Positions 10,671-25,779 of a stretch of 64,000 bases of DNA are shown here, in pieces. Numbering within the stretch: the first letter of the stretch is position 1; each line of letters opens with the position of its first letter. The translations under genes were made by a program, and so were the position numbers. Under the pieces are notes generated by a model. That model saw only the letters and a program-made list of their open reading frames with translations, was not told where the DNA came from and made no database searches. The stretch covers positions 62,323,684 to 62,387,683 of the forward strand of contig NC_089982.1 in assembly GCF_036417845.1 (NCBI RefSeq), in the 5' to 3' direction. Origin of the DNA: Apteryx mantelli. Lineage: Eukaryota; Chordata; Aves; Apterygiformes; Apterygidae.

Positions 10671-13600
10671 TAGAATAAACTGATTGTTTTTCCTAGGCCT
10701 TGTGGCAGGCAGTTCTGGGGACAGCAAAGGCTGGGCTGACCATTTAGGTATCTTGAGTGGAACGGATCAGCTCTTAGGATCAGTTCTTAGCATTTGATTC
10801 AGAAAGTTCAGAGAGGGAAGAGTTGGAGGAAGTCCTTCATCAAACAAGGACTGGTGCAAATACTGCCAAGGGCTCCTCATCCCATAAGGGACCCACTCTT
10901 CCCCTGAGGATAAATGTTACACAGAACCTAAAACCAGAGAAAAGTAGCTTTACCCTTTGTACCTGAAGCTGGCTAGAGGAGGAAAAGCTGAAAAGGGGAC
11001 ACTTTTATATATATGATATCTGACCAAGAAACATGAGACATACCAAAAGTATCCAAGATCTTCAGGTACAGAAGAAAGGCAACATACAGAGGAAGAAAAG
11101 AGAGAAAACCAAGGCTATGGTTCAACAATAAACCCAATCTAGCTTTAGAGTCCTAGTTCATAAACCAGTTCATAAACATTGAGACCATATGACACAAAAT
11201 GCTTATTGGTCTGAGCTTACTCTGCCATTTCAATGTTTTAAAAACACTGATGAATAAACTTTGGATTGGCAAGCTTTATGCTGGATTGTACATCTTCCGT
11301 CTTCCCGCAGACAGCAAAAAAACATAAAGCTGTCAGGAGCTTTGCCATGGGTTTTGACTAATTCAGCTGAAGCATGATCATATGTCCGCATCTGACCTCA
11401 ATCAAACGTACACAACTGAGTGATCCAATTGTGATCATATCTCATATAAACGGGCATAAAACCACAGCCTGAATTTGCAGATAAGTCCAGGCAGACTGGT
11501 GAAGAGAGCGTTTGTGAGGTTGGGGACAAGAAAACCACATGGACAATGTGGCGAGTGAGCAACAGAGGAAACTGCATAGCAGGAAATTGCTGTGAAGAGA
11601 TGTCAGAGGGTCCAAGCATTTATTCTGGTGTGTGATAGAGGGGTTTCTGGCAGCCATGAAACTGGGGCAGGAAGAGTGGAGCACAGGTGGAGGAAGCTGG
11701 CAGGCTACAGCAGCAGGGAACAGAGCTAAAAAACGGGGACAGATGCTCCCTGGGTGCAGTGAGCAAGATGCAGGTTGAACACTTGAGTTCATCAGGTCTC
11801 AGCAGCTGCTGAAACAATTGGAAATCTCCTGTTTTTCTCCCTAGATTTCTTGGCCCCTTCAGTGTGACCAAGCTGAGGGACAAATCACCGAGCTTTTGGA
11901 GCTCTCAAAATGGGACCGGGAGCCAGGTGGGTGCAGCCACAGCCACCACCTCAAGAGGACACCACTGTGCCAGTGGGGCAGTAGCCCCCCGCCCTGACAC
12001 CACTGGATAAACAATGAAATATGATGCCAGACTGTTTATTTTTAAAATCCCTCTGACAACGGGACGTGAAGAATGCAGATAATATTGTCTGGCACTGGGG
12101 AAAGTGCAGTGACAGAGCCACATTCCTCTCACCCCGGCTTCCTGCTCTCGCTTTCCCGTGCCCCCTCCCTCCCCAGCGCCCCTCTCCCCTTTGGGCTCCC
12201 CCAGGCAGGCACCAAGGGCTCCCTCAAGTAGGAGAAAACCTCCCAGATTTTAGGAAGGGCATTCTGGACCACAATTAATTAAGGTTTATAAATGAAGTCT
12301 TCCTTGATCTTGAAATTTATGTGGGTAAACCAAGTTACTTAGCTAGGAAGAAAGATACTTTCTTTGAAAATATGTCTCATTTCCTTTGAGGAGAAGCACT
12401 ATCTCGTGCTGGAAAAAAGTTAAAATACTAAGCACTTCTACTTCCATTACTACCAGTAATGGATAAGTGAAGCAACAAAAGCAGTCTAGAAAACGTGGAG
12501 GAAAACCAGACTATATCTCATCTGACTGGTTAAAATCAAAATATAATTATAAAATTTATCTATTCCCCATGTGCCATGAATAGTATATTATTACAATTGC
12601 CTATTTCCATTATATGGGCCTTCACATCAGTTAAGATGCCCACATGCACTTTATCCTACTATAACACTCTAGTAATGAATAATATAAAATAAACAATTTT
12701 GTACATGTAGTTTTATGGAGTAAGAACCTGGCTCTATTTTCACATGATTAACTATAAACTTGAAAATAGTCCCACTGCCCTAAGCATATATTATTTTGTG
12801 AACTTTAGTTACAACAGTAGGAGACTAGGAAAGCATCCACAGCTCCACAGTATGGAGTACCATGAAAAGTAGCCTGTCTTCTCAGTTTTCTACAGCATAA
12901 CTTTATAAATCTAACAGCACTGATGTATGCAAAAAACACATTAATTTCTCATAATTGTGAATTCAGTAACAACCCCCATAGACAGTACACAAATTCTACC
13001 ATAATTTTACTTTAGTCCAGATATTCTAAAGCAAGATCCATTTCATAGTAAATGGGAAAAATCAACAGTTTGAACAGAACTTTAGCTTTACCCATTTTTT
13101 CCCCTCATAAAACCATAATATTCTTAGCTTTGTTGGGAAAAAAAGAGTAAAAACTAACAATTCAGGTTTACATCTCAGCAGGTCTAGGTTCCAAAACTCA
13201 CCTACAATGCAACACTGCTATTGCAACATACCTATGATGAGCATGCAGATGTAAAAGCTATTCATTTGTAAAGGATCCAGTCCTGCCCCCACTAATATCA
13301 CAGATTAAGTTTCTACTATATCCTTTCTGTATCTTAAAGGTAGGTAACAAAAAGAAAAAACAAATACCGTATTTTCTTGTTCTTTTCCAGAATCAAGCTG
13401 AAGAAATTTTAATTTCTGCAGTGTTGCCCTCATATCATAAGCCTCCCTGTTCCAGTGCTTGCAGACGACCCGCAGCGCGAGAACTGCAGCAGACTCTGGA
13501 GAACTCCAGTGGCCGTTGCCACCAGTTAAGAAGCGTGCTCAGCAGCGCGGCCCGGCCCACGTGCCGCACCTCCTTCCCATCGCCGGCCTTTCCATTTGAT

Positions 13601-16600
13601 TCCAAGCTGCAGCACAGCGCTTCCCTGGACATTTCCTGTGTAATGTGCCATTCAGAATACCACTGGAAGCTTACTAACATCATAATCTGTACATACAATA
13701 ATTTTGCATGATACATGTCAATCTGCCTTTTTATTAAATTATCTATAACTTTTATGTTGCACTGTTGATTTTATTCCTTCTCAAGTATCTTGAGAGTGGA
13801 AAATTGAATCAGCAATGTTCCCTAAAAGATGTTACACTTACTGTTTCTCATCTCTCTCCTTCCTCTGCTCTACTCAGAGGTTAAGATACATCAGAAGTGT
13901 ATCTTAGGCAACAGCATGGACTCTTTTTTCTTGTGCTTTTGTATGTCTTTGGCTAAGACATACTGTCTTTTGATAACAAAAGACTGCAGCAAAACATCTT
14001 TAAAACCAAGAGCTGCTCTACCAATCTGACAACACCGTTTTCCCACATCTCAGTTAGTTTTTCTTTCAGAAGTTTGCAGTTCCTGGCTTCAGAGCAGACA
14101 ATACTCTACATACATCTTGTTATTTTAAACAAATTCTGTCTGACTTCTAAAAATACACTGGAAAATACTTGTGAAATATAACACACAATACAGAGACTTT
14201 TAAAATATAGCAACAGGATTTGTCCTCTTGATCTTTTGTGGTTTTGATAGAGCTGAATCACTTCAAAGGGCTCAGGATATATTACTGTAAGACACAGGGC
14301 ATGTTTCTGCCACATGTGCTGACTGCACTTCCGCTCCTCGCTAAAACAATGGAACGCTTAACAAGCTGAATCAGCGGTCCTGCAGCCATGAAGCCACACA
14401 GACAACACGGATTCATTCAGCACAGGTTTCTTTAACCATTTCTTAGGACTGAGAATGCCAGGATAGATGTGTCATTTCACATACATGAGTGTTACAAGAC
14501 TTCCGGAATAGGTAAAATTCAAGAAATGTCTTCCTGAACACATGCTTTCATGAAGAAAGCCTAGAATATTATTTCCCATGTGCCACACTACTGAAATAAA
14601 TACATACATCAAGTTACAATCAAATAATTAAGGGCTGATTCCGCCATTTCTTCCCACCTGGGTATTTCTCAGTACCAACAGGGAATTCTGGCATTCCAGA
14701 AAAACCTGCACACAACAAAACTCTTCACTCAAACAATCATATCCTACATTTAAAACAAGACCCACATCTGCCTGCCATGGAGGCACTGGAGCAGGAAAGC
14801 AACACAACTTAATTTGGAACACGGAGAAGTTCAGATACCACTGAAACCTCATGAGTTTGAACACACATTTTAATGTGCTCACAGGCACAAAGACTCAAAT
14901 TAGTATAAGTGAATCTCAGAAGTTAGCCGAGAAGGGTATTATACCTCGGAATGTCATAAATCCTTGGACCCTTGTTGGTTTCAGTCAGAATAGGTTTATG
15001 AGTAAAATGTACACTAGCTTTAATAATTTCCCCAGTTTGTTTTTAACATGCAAAAAGCTGTAACGTACAACCAAACAGCAAGAGCTTGAAAAAAAAAAAG
15101 AAAAAAAAAGAGAGAGAGAAAATTACATTCTCTCATTGTGGACTGAACTCCAGCTGAGATTGCCTCCTGGAAACCAAATTCAGGTGCAGCAGAGCTGTTT
15201 CAAGCTGGGATCAAGACTTTTTGAATAGACTGAGATGCTCGTGCATGCATGCATGAAAGTCAGAACAAGGAGGGTATTTGGATAAGGAAAATCTGTCATA
15301 TTTGCAGTTTTTACATGGCTTGTTGGATGTCCACAGACTCAAGTTGTGTGAAGGGATTTATCTTGAGACCTTTCTGGTCTGTATTCTGTAACTTAAACAA
15401 GAAATGTACCTATAAATCAGAAACCTATGTTTTGTTTACTTGAGGATCCTGGGAACTTTTCTGACTCTTGCAACCCTGGCTTGCAATCCACCACATATGG
15501 ATATTCTAGTAAAACAACAAAACTGAAAAGCTTCTACAGAGAGGAAAAAAAAAGAAAACAAAAAACACCCCCTTCATTTTAAATAAGAACTTCAAATACA
15601 TCTTCTGCAGTACAAAAACTACCCGTAGAGGTCCCACTGAAGGGCGCCTTCCAGCTGGAAGGCAGGCTGCACGCAATCCGTGAGTGCAGTGCACTCACTC
15701 CGATGTTTGTTCTCCTCTGGGTGTAACTAGTTCACTATGGACAGTTAATAAACATACATGTAAATAATACTCTGAAGCCCTGCAAATTTCGAGAAAAGAA
15801 ACTTTGGTGCTTAGAACCAGGTATCCAGATACAAGCATATTGTATCATGACTGAGAGCTAATACGTTCTCACACCTATCAGATATCCTGCTGAGGGGAAC
15901 TGAGACATCCCAGAATGCCATCTGATGCCAAACATCCCAGTTAAGCCCATCTTGTTTTGTCCATGTTAATGCTCAAGAATAAACTATATTTCCTTAGCAA
16001 CTCCAGGAACACTAGCATTTTGGTTCTAGAGATAGCGCTTACCTACTTTTGGCTTCCTGTGCGAGTTCACCACAAAGCAAAATATCGACTTATTACAATC
16101 GTTTTACAAGTATTTATTGCCAAACAGAACATGAGCAGAACCCAAACAGAACTTCAAAAGGACAATTTTGAAAAAAAAGTAAATTGGGATTCATGGTACT
16201 GAAATTCTTATCTAAAGCCCACCAGAGCATTTGGATTGATACCAGACAGTCTTAGATCAAGCCTTTGGTAACTCTAAGGCAAGGAATTCCCCTGTTGGTG
16301 GAAAGCAATAGAAGTCCAGGCGAAAACTGTCACAGATATCGCAGTATCTTACATTTGCTCTGGACAGCCACTAAGTGGCACTTAAACACTTCATCTTAGG
16401 CCATGCTGAATCTGCAAACTGTTGTGAAGAAGGTGGGGAAAAAAAGCATTACCCAGTTCAATGTCTAATACCTCTCAAGAACAGCAAAGTTTACTTCCTG
16501 CAGTTAGAGAAGTTCTATGGAGCTGGTTACATAAGGAAATTTTACTAGCAGAAATGCTGTACAGTGGTCCACAGAATCAATTGCTTCCTCTCTTAAATCT

Positions 16601-18597
16601 CAGTCCTGCTCTGGAAATCAGAGCGCCGCATTTGAGTAGATCATTACCCGCTATTGGGCCATTTCGAAATATGCGCTAGACCAGAAAATTGCAAGTGTCA
16701 TAGCAGTTGGACTGAAGGGCAAACTAAAGAGACCCTGACTTCTTGACACAGCTTCTAGAAATGCCTCTGAGTTCAGTTTCAGTTAGAGATCTCTGCAGGG
16801 ACCAATGCTATTTGCACTGGCAGAAGCACATTAGAACTGGATTTCAGCAGTCAGCAGTGAAATAAAAGCGATGAATAGAGCTTTGCTCTTCTTAAGATTT
16901 TAGTATATTATTGCTTCTTAGGCATATGTTGTACTTTCACTTGCATTTTCAATTAAAGAAATAAATCTGAGCTGTTTTTCCTAGTAACAGTGTTGAATCA
17001 ACCATGTTAATCATCCTGAATATGCTAACACATTATAGTTATTCTTTTTCTTTTTATCTCATTTTAAAAGGGCTTCTGTTTCATTAAAAAAAAAAAAAAT
17101 CATTCTGAAGGAATTAGTTACAGAAATTGGATACCTTTTACCCTCTATGAAAAACTTAGCTTTGGAAGTCAAAGGCTTCACTGGAAACATATCTGAAGAT
17201 AAAAACTACAAGCAGAGTAATATATTTGATATTTTAAATGCTAACCAAGCAAGTGTCTACAAGTATGCTCAACTTCACTTTTGCAAGTATTTCTGATGCC
17301 TTTAATGGAACTAGCCTGAACTTAAAAGCGCATATATGTTCTCAGGATCAAAGCCTCAGAAGTAAGATTTATAAACAGTTTACTTTTTAGGCTCTCAGAG
17401 AAACATGTCTGTTTTAATCAGCCTCAGGTTTAGATGCAAAATACACCACCAGATATTAGCTACAAGCTTATTTTTTACTGTTGTGCTGAATGTGACAGAA
17501 CTACAGAAATTTCATATTAACCAAATTATGAATTTCATCTTTTATTCTATCTTCCTGTGAAAGTTCATTACATTACAATTATGAACACAGCATATAAGCA
17601 ACAAAGCAGCTTAACAAATTGTAGTACATCATGATTAAGAGGAATACAATTTTTAACCACATTCTGCTCATTATGCATGTGTGAAACTAGCGGGGGTTTT
17701 TTTTAAAGGCTGAAACAAGAAATTTGGAAACTGAGAGCATTCAGTTACATGCAGAGACGGTGTTTAGTAAAAGTCAGCATGACCAGCTATAAATCTCAGT
17801 AACTGTCACACTGGGAAAAGCAGGGGGGAGGGTGGGAAAGAAAAGAGCAACACACATCAATCAGTAGTTTCATACAAAGGACAAACCAAGTATAAACTGG
17901 CACTATCCACTCAATCCTTATATCAGATCCTTGATAGTCAACCTTTAGGGCAGCTACACATATCCATTTAAGCCCATATTTGTCCAGTCACACAAATCAT
18001 TCTTTAGGAAAATATTTCCCACAGCCCTTTCCATAACTTGATGTCCACAGAGAGGGTAAAAAAACAGCAATATAGAACAACCACAGCTACAACAGGCAAG
18101 GGAAAGCACTGACTTTACGATAGTGATTTGTTACTGTTATTCACTTTGACATATAACAGGATGGGAGATTGTGCTGCTAAAGTAAATACAGCAATTATAT
18201 ATGTCTCCTCTGCTTTGGGTTTCTGTTCCAGTACAATCAGAGAGTCCCCATCTGACGACCTTGAGGGCACAGCATAAATATCAGCCCGATGCAGGCAAAA
18301 CTAAATGAAAAGCCAATTGCATGGAACATAGGAGCTATTTCAGGAAAGTGATTTACACATTATTATTATTTATTAATTGGTATCTTCATGTTTTAATGTG
18401 TAAGGCTCTAATTTGCCCATTAAGGCCATTTTAAATCTGAAGAAAAGAAAATATAATTGCCTGAACATTAATTCTATGTATATGTTAAAGTATCTCCAAG
18501 AGAGCTAAAAACTCAAGTTTTTCAGAGAAATTAGTGTAACTGAGAAAATAGAAAGGTTTTATTTTTACTAGACTTGAGGGGAAAAAAATTACTGATA

Positions 18598-18660
18598 TAG
18601 GACCCAGTCCTACAATCTGATTCATGCAAGAACCACTCTTGAGTCTGTCTGGACAGATTG
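18598..18660 (+). repeat. Ancient interspersed repeat fossil (GGACCCAGTCCT type)
   Basis: The block GGACCCAGTCCTACAATCTG followed by TTCATGCA resembles a family of ancient sauropsid palindromic repeats whose arms begin with GGAYCCAGTCCTGC. A similar fragment is at 13273-13300 (GGATCCAGTCCTGC followed by CCCCACTAATATCA). Assignment is from memory of the motif only. Confidence 0.4.
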
Positions 18661-21600
18661 TTTTTACTGACCTACATGACTGATACGGCCTTTGCTTTTT
18701 CATATATTTGATCAATACTATCTTCCCACATGTTTAAAACAGATTGTAAATGCTTTAAATGCTATTTTTCACCAACTAAATTGCATTGTTCTTAATATGT
18801 TACTGTACTATGTGCTATGAAAACTAACACTGTATTAGACATGAGACTGATTTTTATGAAAACTGTCCTTAGCCAAGGCAGTTATTTTTTCCCTCTAAAA
18901 TATACTCCTTTCTACTTTAAATTACATATAACTATCACTGCACTATATCCACAAAAATAATTTTAAAACATCACAGCTGTACATACTTTAACATCCTTAA
19001 GATCATCAATTAAATGAAAAATAAAAACTGTTTACTAAAACCAGATTAGATTTTATGACTTGTGTTTGGAGTTCAATAGGGCAGCATTCTTCCAAATGTC
19101 CTCTAGTCTTAAATTAACTTTACTAAGCCACAGCAAAGGGTAACTGCAGAAAACACAATGGACTTCCTTTAACATTAATTATTCCTCTTTAACAGTATTA
19201 TACATTCAGCTTAATAAGAAGTGTTGAAGTCAATCAAACAGTATTTTATGAACTGCTAATTCTGTATTTGTGCAGATGCAACCTAGGTTTCTGGAGACAT
19301 ACTCTTTGTCACTCAGAACTTTTGCCCAGACACAACTCATACTTTTTTTTCCCTCCTCTCTCTTCTTTTTTTGTTTGCCCAGAATTTTCCGCTGGCTGAG
19401 GCTGCAAGGAGACTAGGAGACAGCTACATGCACTTCCTTTCACCCATACTGCATCCAATGTCTTTGCAGAAGTCAGACTTGCTACCCTACAGTAAGGGGA
19501 GCTGAGTAACTCTGCTGCTGACGTATGCTGTTAGTGGTACCGTTGTGAAGCTGGGGAACCTAACATGCTTAGTGCTGAGGTAAAACACAGATAGATATAG
19601 CCTCTCTCCTGGAGACCTATATTTCACTTTTTGAGAACTGTGTGGATCCCAAAAAACTGTAAAATTTTCCACATTCATCTTCCACACTAAGCTACTTTAA
19701 GCATTTCAATCAAATTTGAAGACAGCAACATCACCAAAACTCTGGCAAGGTTTTAGAAGTTGGTCACAGAGGGTTAACTTACTTCCTGGTGAGGGCACTG
19801 TTCAGCAAAGCAAAAAAACTGAGTCCAGCTGAGAAAAGGCAATAAACAGGATTAGTACCAGAAAATTAGTGAGATTAAAGCCACAAAAACAAAGAGGTTG
19901 TCATACGAGTCTTTCACAACACATTCAACCCTTCAGAGACAGGTTTACTAGTAACTTTAAGGCAATGATGTGTAAATTATGGAAATGGACTAAAAGGTCT
20001 GCATTCCGATCATCACACCTGTAACAGCAGCGGAGAAAAGGCTGCGAGAAGATGTTTACCAGCAGCCAGATTCTCCCCATGCTGTTTATGCCTTTTCAGA
20101 GCAAGGCTACTCCATCGTTGGACTCACTGGGCAGCTACACAGTGATTTCCTCCCACACATGCCAGGAAGGTAGATTTAAAGCCTGTGACTCTTCCAAGGC
20201 ATAAGTGGCTTTAGGTTACCTGTACAGAGACCAAGTAAGTCTGCAAGTCTACCAGTACACCTCCACACGCACAGTCCTACTTTGTAGATCCATTTCACTA
20301 TACAAATAAACAGCATCAGGGTTCCTGCTACACAGCCCAACCCCTTTGGAGTAGGTGCTCTGCTCTATTTCCAGCCATCTGCCTGTGGAAGTATCAAGAA
20401 CAAACTGTCCCAAATAACTTACTTTATGCATTTACTTTCTTCATTTTAGATTCCAAGTTTGCGTCAACTTTGAATTTGACAAAGCACCTAAGGTGATCAA
20501 CCACTGAGCTGGTTCAGAGCAGAAAGAAACTTTTTTTACAGTGTTGTTTTTTTCAGCTAGTTTAGCCCCTAAAGCAGCTCAGCACAGAGCTGGACAAACC
20601 TCAGTGCCAGCACGTGAGGAACACTGAGAATATATGTCAAGGGATAGATCAGAAGAGAAAAGAAAGAATAACAGAACTGCCTCTTTTGACAGAGGATAGC
20701 TATTGGATTTCCTCACTGTGTCATTAGACTTTACTCTTGAACTGTAACTCCATTGCAGTTTAAGACTGACCATATTAGGGGTTTGAAGTCCCATCTTCTC
20801 CCTACTCCAAGCAGTGTGGCCTTGCTTCTCCCTGACACTGACAGGTGCTCTCAATTGTACTGTGGTCGGGTTCAGGATGTTAAATTGATTGAAAGCATAT
20901 CATGTTTTCCTTTTGGAATATTTACATTTCCCTGAACTGGCTCACTGAGTGATACCACAGCATAAGACAAGGGTAAGGGAGAAGGTGGGAATGTGCGAGT
21001 CAGCAACCAGGGGAGTACAGGACCACCAAAACCTGGACTCAGACTAGGTTAAGAGGTTATGGAACTGCAACTGAGAGACCAAGCTTCTCTTTGGAGATAT
21101 GTAGAGAATCAGACCAGTTAAGCTGTGCTTCATAGAAGATCTAAGGGAAAAAAAGGTAATTTATACCTCAGGACTTTAAAATGTGAGCACATATTGACAG
21201 GCCCTAAGGATCTTTCCACAGGAGTAGAATCACAAGGTAGAGGTTTCAAGAAGGCAACACAGAAGTGACATGTTACGCATATGGTATATATTGTACACCA
21301 CTTAATTTACCTGTCAAGCATGCATATTCCGTGCATAAAGGCTTATGGTCTTTGCATACATGGAATGGAGCAAATGATTCAAGGCAGAGGAAGAATCTGG
21401 CCCACTGCCCAAATACTCACTGTAATTCATAGAGTTATTCCAAATAAACTGTTTTAACATGGTTGCCCGCAAAAGCAGGCACTTAATCTGATGACACAAG
21501 TGGCCTCTTTGAATCCTATGCACCAATTCTATATCCCTATGCTTAAATTAAGACTTATGAGAGCTTGAAAAAAGGCAAGATACATCTGGTCTGATATACT

Positions 21601-22729
21601 CCCTTGCTCTCTCCCTTCCTATCATCATCTTCCCTCCTGTTCCACCTTAATCATTGCACACAGAATTCATAGAACAAGAAATCTTCAAACAGTATGGAAG
21701 AGCTTTAGCAAAGCATATGGAACATATACTCGGTCTCCTCCTGTAGTCATTTGCTTCCATATTCCAATGCCATACATGATTGCATTTCACTGCCCAACAG
21801 TGCAATTATCATTTCAACACTTAAGAACTCATAAATATCTTCTTAAACACTATAGTTCTTAAGACAAAGGCTTTTTTCAGCCACTCTGCCTATAATGTTA
21901 TGGCCCAAGTACACTGAACATGCTGGAGTGTGTGGAAAGCCTCACTGAGATTTTCAGCACAAGCAACACAAACATTTTCATGCCCAGAGGTATGGGGAAC
22001 GGCACAGAAACCTGTGCACCTAAGGGGAAAAATTCTGCAGGGAAGTCCCCCAAAGCCTGTAGACAATTCTAATAATGGGGAAAAAAGCAACAAAAGCAGA
22101 GCTGGCTGGGAACATTCTGCTCGTGTTGCAGTAGCTCACTATTGCCTTCCAAAGAGAGATAAAAAAGGAATCTTTAGGACATTGTCTGCAATTCAGAAAA
22201 TCAAGCTCAAATTCTCAGTGCTACTGTAATTTTCATACGTGCTCCTGAGGAGAACAGGCTAGAATATAAGACTCCCTTCTTCTGAGTGACTATTCTAGGT
22301 ACATGTTTTCAATCTCCAACACTATTGGGTTTTGCCTCTAAACAGGAAGGACATGTGATGCCCCTCAGCACAATCCAAGCATGGAAGTCAGGGCAGTCTC
22401 CTCTGACAAGGTAGCAGGAGAGTTTTAGCTTCCCTGGGCAGGCTAGATCTGCCTCTTCCCACACAAATGCTCCAGTCACTAGGTTACATGGCTATTCTGT
22501 GCTCAGTGTCATCAGATCAGTCACAGGAGATTTAGGAGTCTTTGCCCAGCAGAGGGAAGATAGGCATAGAACCACTTGATCCTTCCAAGACAGAATTAGT
22601 TCTGGGCATGCACATTAATTGCACACATCTAGGGACTTTTACTGATGAAAAATGTAAGTGCAAGCGTGAGATGTCCTGCGAGATTAGGCATGGGTTCTGA
22701 ATGCTGCACTGTCAGACACTGGTACCTAA

Positions 22730-22865
22730 ATTCTTTTGTGGTCTCAATCTCTTTGTACTCCATTTCCCAGTCTGTAAGATGGAGACAATAGTTTCTCTAT
22801 ATGTGAAACAGAAATTTCTGAAGAAAACTATACTGCAACACTGGAAGATGCTTGAATATTAAGGC
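22730..22865 (+). repeat. MIR-like SINE fossil (3' part)
   Basis: The sequence contains a block reading CTCcATTTCCCaGTCTGTAAgATGGaGACAATA, equivalent to the conserved MIR stretch that precedes the AT-rich tail. It then continues toward a GAAGATGCTTGAATATTA block. It is diverged and lacks a clear 5' part. Confidence 0.5.
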
Positions 22866-25779
22866 CTATCAATCCCATTACTTGTACTGAACTTCATAAA
22901 CCACCAGCATCAGACCTTGTAAGACTAAAGTAATGGTTAGTAGTCAAAAGAGAAGTCATCACAAATCTGTTAATTATTTTTTAACTTCAGTTCCACTATT
23001 CTGTATTTCTGCTATAATCCACAACAAAAAAAGTAAATGAAAAATGAATAATCTTGGCATGACCTTTGGCTCTAAAATGAGGTGTGCATAACAGATTAAG
23101 TAACATACAGTTACTGTCAATATTATTTAAATTGAAAAGTCCTAAAACAATGTCACTGGATACAGAATATTATACTCTGGAGGTAATGTTAAGAGTTCTT
23201 AATAGTCATTCTGTAGCAGAAGTAGCTACAAGAACCTCATAAAGGCTTGGGATAAATGCTGCTAGGAACAGGGTCATTGGCTGCCAAAGCCTCCTAAAAC
23301 AAAAGGGAACTGACATACACAAATCCTCAGAACAGATTTCAAGCACAGAGCTGGTGCAGTCACAGTTATGCTGCAGGCTCAGGATCAGTGTAGACCCTGT
23401 TTACTCTGTGACAGTGGCTAAAGCATAGCTGGCTGTTTGCATTACATAGGATACTCTATTAAGACTTACAGAGATAAAGTTTGATCTACTTTATATACTG
23501 TACTATATATGCGCACAAATATGTATTTGATCCTTCATCTGTTTGGGTTTTTTTTTGCCTTCTCCCTTTTTTCTTACATGAATTTCTCCAGTTAGCATTG
23601 GGGAGATGGGGAGATGCTTCCTAAATCAAAAAAACAGCAGTAGTGGTTTGCAATTAAGAAAATTTCATCAAAAAAACAGACACATCTGAACAGGAGGGAG
23701 CAAATACAGTCAAATGCAGCTCTCAGCTGCACTGAAGTAAATCCAGCTACTCCATTTTGCTTCTGTGGAGTTTTATGCTTAAAGAAAAAAAGTCAAGTTT
23801 TAATCTTCCTAGGCTCATCAAGCAATAACTCAAAGTAGAAAAAGATCACCTCTATTTTTACAGTTACCTTCCCTGAATTCCTTTAATAAAGGGAAGTGGT
23901 CCTTTTAACAAAAGGATACTTAGTGAGGCCATACTTTAGAGTCCAGTACAAAAATAAGTTGTGTAAGAATACTCAGTCATGAAGCTAAGCCTCACAACAA
24001 CTGCTTTGGAGTTCACTGGGCTTTTGCTATTCCTTTTATAGATGAATAATGTGAAGTTCACTCACAACTTCAGCTCTGTGCAGCCTCACAGAGAACATAA
24101 GTCTCAATTATCTGAAACCAGCTTCTGCAGTACATAATCAGATCACAAACCACATAACAAAGTGTACTGCATTCCAGGTAATACAGCATGATCTACTTAA
24201 GTGCATAAACTATTGTAACTCATAAAAGTAGGTGAAGGTTATTTAAAAGGTAGTTTGGTAAAGTGACTGCTAATGCAATTGGTGTGACAAAAAATAAAGA
24301 CCTCTGACAAAAGGAGAGATCACTTGTGTAACCAAATAACACAACAATAGGGCAAATGTTACATTTTTAAAAGTGCCTCAGTATAAGGAGATGTGGCCTA
24401 TCTGCACCTACTATGGGATAGATTTGGCACCACTGAAACTGATGGGATGAGTGCCACGCACTTAAAGAGCAGTCTCAGGTCCCAGGCAGGAGTCTCTGTC
24501 GGCCACTACTGCACAGACATTGCCCCTCTCACGCTGACATTCCTGCAGTTGATGTAAGCCCAACTCCTGGGCCAAGGGCTGTCCCTGCTGTCTGACCCTT
24601 CAGAGTGAAGATTTGGAAGAATCAAGCAGACTTGTGCATGTCTTGTGCATCTATGATCCTGCTCAAATCAGGAGCAGTATTTCTCTACAAAATAGGAAGG
24701 AATAGTTCTGTCCAATGTTTTCCCATTATAGTGTTAACAATTCTGATAAACACAAGTATATATTACAGGTTGTTATGATAATTCGTGTCCAAACTTCTGA
24801 AAAAAATAAGAACTGACCTTAACCCTTTTAAAATCCAAACTGAACATCTTATATTTCTTCATATCCTAGCTCTGCATAAGTCACTGATAATCTTACATAA
24901 ATACTTCTTACAAGACATCTGGCTCAAGTTTTAATAATCTCTCTCAAATCTTATAAACCTCCAGTTCGTATCACAGAAGGAAAAAGAAAAACTTCCAAAC
25001 GTTTTGAGCATCTGCTTCACTAGATAAAGGTGACAGTGTCATCTGCCAACTTTCACCCTGTATTATCAACTGCAATTCGTGACGTCAGCCTTGTCAGTAA
25101 ATTCAAACCAGAGTACATATTTGTAATATAGGTTAGCCCTTCACTTCTTGAGTCATCTCTCAGATTTCTATGAAACCATTAATGTTAGAGCTGTTATTCT
25201 TTATTTAAAATAAATATAAAAATGTAAGAAAGGACAGAACAAGCCTAGCTTGCCTTACATCTAAACTGGCCCAGGGTATTATCAGATAAATTACAGTCAC
25301 CAGTACTCCATTTGCCAGCCCAACCAACCATCAGATAGGAATAAACATAGCTAAGTAAAACAAATCATTTGATGCACCAAAGAAGGATCAACATAATGGG
25401 GCACAGAATTACTTTTCTAACTGAATTTCAGGAATGCTTTGGCTAACTTTGTAACTTTTGGGAGACTGGTATCCTGCCACAATATTCTGTTAGCTTCTCC
25501 TTATCTTTCTCTTTCATTCCTCAGAGTCAATTAAGCAAGGGGTCATATAGCAAGAAAGTGGAGCTGTGTTTGTGGAGAATGAGTTTACTAAGGGAATCGC
25601 ACGCTTCACCCACAGTTCCAAACACTGTATCTTTCAAACCACCACATTCAAAGAGTAGGACAATAAAAAGCACAAAAGTTTTTTAATGTAAATAGTTTTC
25701 AACAGCCATGATGCCAACATCATCACATGTCTGTCAAACTTAAATTTCACACCGGAGGTTACTGGGAAGACATGCAGGC

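Larger units (their letters stand above)
5061..25774. other. Probable TBC1D1 intron, no coding exon recognised
   Basis: About 20 kb of AT-rich sequence without any TBC1D1 segment that I could recognise after the first coding exon (the rest of PTB1, PTB2 or the TBC domain). It holds scattered ancient repeat fossils, listed separately, homopolymer runs, and short GC-richer patches near 11.6-12.2 kb and 13.45-13.6 kb (the latter with a CACGTG E-box at about 13559). Reading frames here are short and lack splice context. Confidence 0.6.

Noticed and set aside
11398..12132. Overlapping minus-strand frames of 73-116 codons
   Set aside because: Low-complexity S, C, P and L-rich translation in a pyrimidine-rich patch. 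No acceptor/donor pair in phase and no known protein.
13421..13716. GC-rich patch with a CACGTG box and frames on both strands, considered as a small exon or promoter
   Set aside because: Only about 150 bases are GC-rich, neither frame matches TBC1D1 or any known family, and both strands are equally open.
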